NCBI GenBank assembly: GCA_030589605.1
Contig: JAUUVJ010000006.1
Location: 1-21,264, forward strand
Direction of reading: 5' to 3'
DNA: 21,264 nt
From: Candidatus Hodarchaeota archaeon
Lineage (GTDB): Archaea; Asgardarchaeota; Heimdallarchaeia; Hodarchaeales; Hodarchaeaceae
Translations under genes and position numbers: made by a program
Shown here: positions 15,988 through 21,264 of the stretch, piece by piece
How positions within the stretch are numbered: the first letter of the stretch is position 1
How the letters are laid out: the number at the start of each line of letters is the position of its first letter
The notes under the pieces: model-generated
Databases searched by the model: none
Told to the model about the DNA's origin: nothing
Seen by the model: the letters and a program-made list of their open reading frames with translations, nothing else

Positions 15988-18471
15988 ATGGATTTTTTTT
16001 CACATTTAGATCCTGAAAGAATTTTAATTAAAGATCATCTTATATCAGTTGGCACTCGTTGCAGGAAAGTTATTTCCACCAAAAAATTTGACGAGATAAG
16101 AAAAGATGTTTTAGAAGCTGCAGCTTATCTGATTGGCATATCTCACGATTTTGGGAAATATTCTATTTTTTTCCAAAAAAGATTAATTGGAACAATAACT
16201 AATAAGGATCAACGGGCTCATCATAGTTTACTTTCAGCGCTCTTTGGTTTTGAAGTAGTGAAGTATTACTTAACTACACATAATTTGAATGACGAAGAAC
16301 CCTACAAATATTTGCCACTTCTATCTTTCTTCATAATTAAACATCATCATGGCAACATGAGAGATATTGAGATTGATCTCAATAGCGATATTTTATTTAG
16401 AAGTGGTTTCTCTTGTATAAGTGAACAGCTAAAAGATATTTGGAAAAATATTTTACAGATAACCAACGAATATGATAACCTTCTTAACGATTATAAAATT
16501 CCCTCTTCACACATATTTTCTAGTCTTAGTAAATTCAAGACTTCTGTCAATACACCAGTGAATATAGAATCATTAATTAAAGAATTGGATAGATCTTTGT
16601 ACTTTTTCAAAAAATCTTCAAGTAATATTATATATTTTTTGATTGTGCAGTTACTCTATTCTGTTTTAATAGATTCTGACAAAAAGCATGCCGGCCATGT
16701 TCCAGAAGCCGGTCGCCAACACCTACCTGAAAAGCTAGTAGAGGATTATTTGCGAGTAAAGAGAGTACCGGCAAACAATATTAATAATATAAGGAATGAT
16801 ATACGAAAAACGGTTCTGAAAAACATTACTACTCCCAAAAACATTGATCAAAGAATTTTTACCTTAACAGCTCCAACAGGAACCGGTAAAACATTAACTT
16901 CTCTTTCAGCTGCTTTAACGTTACGAAAAAATCTAAAAAAGGAACTAGGTTTTCAACCTCGTATTATTTATTCATTACCGTTCACAAGTATTATTGATCA
17001 GACTTTTGATGTTTTTGAGAGTGTATTAGAACAACTCGAGGAATACCCTGAAAAAAGGAGTCAGTATCTTCTTAAACACCATTATCTCGCTGCCATCTAT
17101 TACCAAATGAACAACGACGAGCAAGAAGTTAATGTAGCTGATAGTTTAGCATTGATTGAGTCATGGGAATCAGAAATTATTATCACAACTTTTATTCAAC
17201 TCTTTTATACACTGATTGGATATAGGAATCGGAGTCTTAAGAAATTTCATAATATTGTCAATTCGATAATTATCCTAGATGAGGTTCAGAATATTCCAAT
17301 TGAATACTGGAACCTAGTAAATCTGATTTTAAATGCAATTGGTAAGTATTTTCACTGTCGAATTATCCTAATGACTGCCACTAGACCTTTGATATTAAAA
17401 GAAAATCAATGCTTAGAACTAGTCGATAATTACCAAAATTATTTTCAGCAGGACGAATTAAATCGAGTATTGCTAAATTTTGATCTGAAACAGAAGGAAA
17501 TAACAACCTTCTGTAACGAATTACAAAATTTTCCTCATGCATCCTATCTTTTTGTCTTTAACACAATAGATTCATCTCTCCAATTCTATAATAAAATAAA
17601 AAAAAAAATTGAAAACGAAGTGATTAACGCAAAAATCATCTATTTATCCACAAACATAATTCCTAAACATCGAAAAGATCGCATTTCCCAAATTAAAAGA
17701 ATTACTAAAGATATTAGTATGAATAAGGGAAGTTATCAAAAGATTATTATCATTTCCACCCAACTAATTGAAGCAGGAGTTGACATAGATTGTGATTGTG
17801 TGTATCGTGACATTGGACCATTAGACTCGATTATTCAAGTTGCAGGCAGATGTAATAGAGAGAAAAGGCTGGATACGGGAGAAGTTCATCTAGTGAATCT
17901 AATCAGAGAGAATGGAAAAGATTTCACAACTATTTACAGTCCAGTGTTAATACATATTGTCAGAGAGATATTAACAAGATGGAAGACACCTATTACGGAA
18001 AAAGATTTTTTGGATATAATTCAGGAATACTTTGAAAAAGCTAAAGCGAAGTCTTTCGAGGCTAGAAAGATAATTAATGCCATCTATGAATTAAATTATG
18101 ATGATCGAAGATATCAAAGTGTACTTAAGAAGAAAACACCTATCTCATCGTTTAAATTGATAAAAGAGGATTATTATAGGAGCGATCTCTTTATCGAAAT
18201 CGACGATGACGCGAAATCAGTCTGGGAAGAGTATGAAAGAATCTCTAAAGAAAGAGATTTATTCAAACGGAAAGAACGCTTTTTAAAAATCAAAACGACT
18301 TTTTATGATTATGTAATATCAATTCCTAAGAAATACATTATTGGTATTACTCCAGATGATAGAGGATTAGTCTACGGCAAAATTTCTCTAAATATACTTA
18401 GTAATTATTATGATTATGAAACTGGATTTAAAAGAGAGGATACATTGGGTGGAGGAACCATGTTTTTCTGA
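15988..18471 (+). CDS. cas3: CRISPR-associated nuclease/helicase Cas3 (HD domain fused to SF2 helicase)
   Basis: Cas3 is recruited to the Cascade R-loop, unwinds target DNA and degrades it. The N-terminal HD nuclease shows H17, SHDFGK (52-57; H53, D54), AHH (77-79) and HHH (119-121) as metal ligands, with D231 in DSDKKHAG near its end. The helicase follows. Motif I is APTGTGKT (295-302), motif II DEVQ (431-434), motif III TAT (463-465), the Ia-like segment is SLPFTSIIDQ (329-338), motif V is TQLIEAGVDID (591-601) and motif VI QVAGRCNR (617-624). All key residues are present, so the enzyme should be active; 827 residues is normal for the fused form. AGGAAGAGAG lies just before the ATG. The C-terminal region past about 660 is the usual Cas3 accessory domain, by position. 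cas6 follows 11 nt downstream. Confidence 0.95.
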   Translation: MDFFSHLDPERILIKDHLISVGTRCRKVISTKKFDEIRKDVLEAAAYLIGISHDFGKYSIFFQKRLIGTITNKDQRAHHSLLSALFGFEVVKYYLTTHNLNDEEPYKYLPLLSFFIIKHHHGNMRDIEIDLNSDILFRSGFSCISEQLKDIWKNILQITNEYDNLLNDYKIPSSHIFSSLSKFKTSVNTPVNIESLIKELDRSLYFFKKSSSNIIYFLIVQLLYSVLIDSDKKHAGHVPEAGRQHLPEKLVEDYLRVKRVPANNINNIRNDIRKTVLKNITTPKNIDQRIFTLTAPTGTGKTLTSLSAALTLRKNLKKELGFQPRIIYSLPFTSIIDQTFDVFESVLEQLEEYPEKRSQYLLKHHYLAAIYYQMNNDEQEVNVADSLALIESWESEIIITTFIQLFYTLIGYRNRSLKKFHNIVNSIIILDEVQNIPIEYWNLVNLILNAIGKYFHCRIILMTATRPLILKENQCLELVDNYQNYFQQDELNRVLLNFDLKQKEITTFCNELQNFPHASYLFVFNTIDSSLQFYNKIKKKIENEVINAKIIYLSTNIIPKHRKDRISQIKRITKDISMNKGSYQKIIIISTQLIEAGVDIDCDCVYRDIGPLDSIIQVAGRCNREKRLDTGEVHLVNLIRENGKDFTTIYSPVLIHIVREILTRWKTPITEKDFLDIIQEYFEKAKAKSFEARKIINAIYELNYDDRRYQSVLKKKTPISSFKLIKEDYYRSDLFIEIDDDAKSVWEEYERISKERDLFKRKERFLKIKTTFYDYVISIPKKYIIGITPDDRGLVYGKISLNILSNYYDYETGFKREDTLGGGTMFF

Positions 18472-18482
18472 AGGGAGTTATC

Positions 18483-19211
18483 ATGACAGAATCCAAAGTA
18501 ATGAAACTGCGAATATTAGTGCTTCGTTTAAAGCTGTTGAAAACTGTGAATACTGATGCATCCAAATTAAGAGGCTTTTTCGCAACCGAGTATAACGAAA
18601 AAATACTATTTCACCAGCATAGGGCAGGTTCATTTATTTACAAATATCCTCTGGTACAGTACAAAATAATAAACCAAATTCCAATGATTGTTGCCTTACA
18701 GGAAGGGATCAATGATGTTACTTCCCTGTTTGGAGAACTAAAAGCAATTCGTCTTGGTAATAAAAAGTACGAGATTGTAGAAAAATCACTCGAGGTTAAA
18801 AATTGTGTCATCCACGGCACAGATCACGACTCTTTTGTGGCGTATGAGTTTATTACATCCTGGTTTGCTTTGAATCAGCGAAATTTTAAGACCTATATAA
18901 AATTAAAAGCTAAATATAGACAAGATGAATTTTTATCTCGAATTCTGATCGGAAATATTCTCTCTCTCTCTAAATCACTTGGTTTCCGAGTCAAAACAAA
19001 GCTACGATGTGTACTAAACGTATCTCCATCGAAGTCTCTTTTAAAAGGAGATAAAAAGTTATTAACTTTCAAAGGGGTCTTCGAAGTAAACTTTATTCTA
19101 CCAAACTTCATTGGTTTAGGGAAATCAGTTTCACGAGGATTTGGAACAATTAAACAGGTGTCTTTAGAATATGCAGCTCGTTATAAATCACCGAGGAGTA
19201 TTTATCGGTAA
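18483..19211 (+). CDS. cas6: crRNA-processing endoribonuclease Cas6 (Cas6b type)
   Basis: Cas6 cuts the repeat RNA to give crRNAs with an 8-nt 5' handle. Residues 42-62 contain LFHQHRAG followed by the YKYPLVQYKI segment, which is typical of the Cas6b N-terminal domain, with H44 and H46 as candidate catalytic or RNA-contact histidines. The Gly-rich loop GLGKSVSRGFG (211-221) near the C-terminus is the diagnostic Cas6 motif. GGGAG lies 6 nt upstream of the ATG. The last 14 codons (end of the protein after AAR) overlap the start of cas1 by 41 bp in another frame, so the C-terminal tail after the Gly-rich loop is dictated partly by cas1 coding constraints. Placement between cas3 and cas1 differs from the commoner I-B order with cas6 first. 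Confidence 0.9.
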   Translation: MTESKVMKLRILVLRLKLLKTVNTDASKLRGFFATEYNEKILFHQHRAGSFIYKYPLVQYKIINQIPMIVALQEGINDVTSLFGELKAIRLGNKKYEIVEKSLEVKNCVIHGTDHDSFVAYEFITSWFALNQRNFKTYIKLKAKYRQDEFLSRILIGNILSLSKSLGFRVKTKLRCVLNVSPSKSLLKGDKKLLTFKGVFEVNFILPNFIGLGKSVSRGFGTIKQVSLEYAARYKSPRSIYR

Positions 19212-20154
19212 GAAGGGTGATTGTTTTCATATTAAGAAACAAGATCAAAAACAAGAAATCCCAGCGTGTTCAGTGGATTCAATTTTATTAGCTGAATCTG
19301 CAACAATCTCTACAGATGCTATCAATCTTGCTTTTGAACATAACATTGAAATTATTCTTATAAATACTTTCGGGGATCCAGTAGGGCGTTTCTGGCATGC
19401 TAAATTCGGAAGTACGGCTGCAATAAGAAGAAGACAACTTTTAGCTTATAATCATCCTCTAGGATTGCAAATTGTGAAAAATTCTATTAGTGAAAAATTA
19501 ACAAACCAACGCAATTTTCTACACGACTTAAAAAAGTCTCGTCCTGCAAAAGATTTCATTAAGGAAACTATAGATGTCCTTAATCGCTCTTTGTTAAAGA
19601 TTAAGAAACTGAATGGAATAGTAGATTCTCAACGCCAACGAATATTGGGAGAGGAGGGGTACTCTTCAAGGTGTTATTTCGAAACTTTGGGAAAACTAGT
19701 ACCTTCACGATATAAATTTACAGGTAGAACACGACGACCAGCAACAGATCCTTTCAATTGCTATTTAAACTATGCTTATGGTATATTATATTCACGTGTT
19801 ACCAGCAGTATCGTGTTAGCAGGTATGGATCCTTATTTAGGGTTTTTACACACTGACCATTACAATAAACCATCACTGGTATATGACTTAATTGAACCTT
19901 TTCGTATTATTGCTGATAGGTGTGTATTTTATCTATTTTCACGAAGACAAGTCAAGACTTGCCATTTTGATAAAATTGAAAATGGGATATTTTTGGGTGA
20001 GGAAGGCCGCAAGATATTAATTTCATCTTTCAATGAGGAAATGGAAAAAATGGTGAGAATCAAGAAAAGAAAAGTACAGAAGAAGCGTACGATTATGAAT
20101 TATTGTCATAGAATAGCAAATACATTGCTTAATGAACCAGAGTTGATGTCATGA
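19171..20154 (+). CDS. cas1: CRISPR integrase Cas1
   Basis: Cas1 with Cas2 integrates new spacers at the leader end of the array. The 327-residue protein has an N-terminal beta domain (MQLVINHRGVFIGKKGD...). It also carries the metal-binding integrase triad: E162 in GEEGYSSRCYF (160-170), H227 in GFLHTDHYNKPSLVYD, and D239 with E242 in YDLIEPFR (238-245). The C-terminus is basic. The ATG at 19171 lies inside cas6 (41-bp overlap) with no strong ribosome site, so translation is probably coupled to cas6. It overlaps cas2 by ATGA. No residue expected for activity is missing. Confidence 0.95.
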   Translation: MQLVINHRGVFIGKKGDCFHIKKQDQKQEIPACSVDSILLAESATISTDAINLAFEHNIEIILINTFGDPVGRFWHAKFGSTAAIRRRQLLAYNHPLGLQIVKNSISEKLTNQRNFLHDLKKSRPAKDFIKETIDVLNRSLLKIKKLNGIVDSQRQRILGEEGYSSRCYFETLGKLVPSRYKFTGRTRRPATDPFNCYLNYAYGILYSRVTSSIVLAGMDPYLGFLHTDHYNKPSLVYDLIEPFRIIADRCVFYLFSRRQVKTCHFDKIENGIFLGEEGRKILISSFNEEMEKMVRIKKRKVQKKRTIMNYCHRIANTLLNEPELMS

Positions 20155-20441
20155 TCGTCTGGGTTATTTATGATATCTCTGAAAACAGAACACGTAAGAA
20201 TGTATCAAAAATTTGTAAAAATTTTGGTTTATATCGTGTCCAAAAGAGTACATTCTGTGGAGAATTGAACACAAACAGAGTTGATGAACTAGAAATGTCA
20301 GTGGAATCAGAGATAGATGTAAATACTGATTCTGTATTTATCTTTCCTGTTTGCGAAAGTGATTTTCATAAGACTCGTCTCCTAGGAGAGGGGTTTGATA
20401 GAGAGCTTATTGCAAAAACCAAAACAACACATTTCATATGA
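20151..20441 (+). CDS. cas2: CRISPR adaptation protein Cas2
   Basis: The 96-residue protein has the Cas2 start MIVWVIYDISENRTRKNVSK, with the conserved Asp at residue 8 after a hydrophobic first strand, and the usual ferredoxin-like length. It bridges two Cas1 dimers in the spacer-integration complex. It overlaps cas1 by four bases (ATGA), showing translational coupling, and the stop shares its bases with the ribosome site (GAGGT) of cas4. Confidence 0.94.
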   Translation: MIVWVIYDISENRTRKNVSKICKNFGLYRVQKSTFCGELNTNRVDELEMSVESEIDVNTDSVFIFPVCESDFHKTRLLGEGFDRELIAKTKTTHFI

Positions 20442-20449
20442 GGTAGTTT

Positions 20450-21052
20450 ATGCGCCAATACGATGGATGGATCACTGCGTCCGATTTACTTGAGTATTTG
20501 TTCTGTCCTCCTTTCATTTACTTCATGTATTGCCTCGAGATTGCTCAAAGAGAAGAAAAACGCTATAAAGTTCTCAAAGGCAGAGAAATACATCTAATTC
20601 GTGAAAGAATAAATAAATCTTATTTACGGAAGAAATTAGGAGTTATAGGGAAATTATCTGAAAATTATCTGCAATCACATTTATATAAAATAGATGGAAA
20701 GGTTGATGAAATCTTATTCTTGGAGAATGGCTCTGCTGCGCCACTTGATTACAAGTTTGCTGAATATAAGGGAGTTGTTTTTCCAACTTATCTTCAACAA
20801 AGCGCTTTTTATGGATTAATGATTCGAGAAATATACAATGTTGAAGTCTCTTGTGGTTTTATCTGTTACACACGTTCAAAAAACAGGATAATCACTGTGG
20901 AGCTCGACAACAGAGTATTCGATAAGACTATTAGAAGCTGTAATGAAATTCATGAGATAATCAGTCAAGGTAAGTTTCCGAAGAATATAAAAAGGAGCAA
21001 TAAATGTGTTGATTGTACATATCGTAATATTTGTCCACAATATGGAGAGTGA
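20450..21052 (+). CDS. cas4: CRISPR adaptation exonuclease Cas4 (RecB-like, Fe-S)
   Basis: Cas4 trims prespacers and helps select those with a correct PAM. The RecB-like nuclease residues are H48, D86, D100 and K102 (LDYK at 99-102) and the QxxxY motif Q117...Y121. An Fe-S cluster is expected from C19 plus C186, C189 and C195 (CVDCTYRNIC at 186-195). Length is 200 residues, normal. GAGGT lies 5 nt before the ATG. It is the last gene of the operon, and the CRISPR leader begins right at its stop. Having cas4 last and next to the array is less usual than cas4 before cas1. Confidence 0.94.
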   Translation: MRQYDGWITASDLLEYLFCPPFIYFMYCLEIAQREEKRYKVLKGREIHLIRERINKSYLRKKLGVIGKLSENYLQSHLYKIDGKVDEILFLENGSAAPLDYKFAEYKGVVFPTYLQQSAFYGLMIREIYNVEVSCGFICYTRSKNRIITVELDNRVFDKTIRSCNEIHEIISQGKFPKNIKRSNKCVDCTYRNICPQYGE

Positions 21053-21150
21053 ATTTAAAAGCAAGAGAATAAATTCGATTAATGAAAATTCATGTAATAA
21101 AAGAAAGGAAAATATTCAAGTAGAAGGAAAACAGGTAAAAAATCGAACCT
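21053..21150 (+). promoter_or_regulatory. CRISPR leader
   Basis: These 98 bp lie between cas4 and the first repeat on the side of the cas genes. They are A/purine-rich. ATTTAAAAG at about 21052-21060 is a possible TATA box for transcription of the array, and ATGAA/TTCAT at 21082-21086 and 21089-21093 form a small inverted repeat. Leader identity is inferred from position. Confidence 0.6.
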
Positions 21151-21264
21151 GTTTGAATGGGGGATCCAATAAAACAAGGATTGAAACTCTTTTTGAGCTC
21201 TCTTCCACATCATGGCATTCCATTGTTTGAATGGGGGATCCAATAAAACAAGGATTGAAACTGA
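21151..21264 (+). CRISPR. Start of a CRISPR array, 37-nt repeats, truncated by the window
   Basis: Two identical 37-nt repeats lie at 21151-21187 and 21225-21261, enclosing a 37-nt spacer at 21188-21224. The repeat begins GTTTGAATGGGGGATCC and ends GGATTGAAAC. The final 8 bases ATTGAAAC match the classical type I-B 5' handle, so the array is transcribed on the plus strand, away from the cas genes. The first three bases of the next spacer (TGA) end the window. With only one full spacer seen, array size is unknown, but the repeat identity and downstream truncation imply more units. Confidence 0.95.

Noticed and set aside
16681..16760. Locally G+C-richer stretch inside cas3, suspected insertion
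   Set aside because: The translation (DSDKKHAG then LPEKLVEDY) fits the end of the HD domain and linker of ordinary Cas3 proteins, so it is native.
21006..21230. Plus-strand frame of 74 residues crossing the end of cas4, the leader and the first repeat
   Set aside because: It runs through a CRISPR repeat and spacer and overlaps the Cas4 cysteine cluster, so it is not a gene.

Overview
The window looks archaeal. It is AT-rich and carries two long secreted proteins dense in N-X-S/T sequons, each with an N-terminal hydrophobic segment and a single C-terminal membrane anchor. Shine-Dalgarno sites sit just upstream of many starts, TATA-like boxes lie at archaeal distances, and the type I-B cas operon uses the archaeal-style Cas6b and Cas8b forms. 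I cannot fix the lineage from sequence alone. An uncultured lineage such as the Asgard group or Thermoplasmata-like archaea is a guess.

Positions 1-5263 (minus strand) hold a two-gene cell-surface unit. A 1213-residue beta-sandwich-repeat membrane protein with a very basic cytoplasmic tail is followed, through an ATGA overlap, by a secreted metzincin-type zinc protease that runs off the left edge. At 5264-5705 is an intergenic region with a TATA-containing 10-bp inverted repeat and possible leucine-rich-repeat remnants. Next comes a plus-strand RibD-like deaminase with an unusual N-terminus (5706-6440), then a convergent minus-strand surface protein (6560-8806) with a propeller-like head, five tandem 84-residue modules, a Ser/Thr stalk and a membrane anchor.

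Positions 8807-10887 are sparse: a 79-residue unknown protein, a 40-residue SMP-like protein at 9857-9979, a clear terminator hairpin, and a small membrane protein that appears frameshifted.

Positions 10888-21264 are a complete type I-B CRISPR-Cas locus. A divergent CARF-wHTH regulator faces an operon cas8b-cas7-cas5-cas3-cas6-cas1-cas2-cas4, followed directly by a leader and the first two repeats of a 37-nt-repeat array that continues past the right edge. Cas8b, Cas7, Cas5 and Cas6 would form the crRNA-guided surveillance complex, Cas3 (HD plus helicase) would degrade targets, and Cas1, Cas2 and Cas4 would acquire spacers. The 283-bp divergent promoter region holds a perfect 17-nt palindrome and a separate 8-bp inverted repeat just before cas8b; both are candidate control sites. 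The combination of a CARF regulator with a type I-B system and no Cas10 in view is the most interesting regulatory feature.
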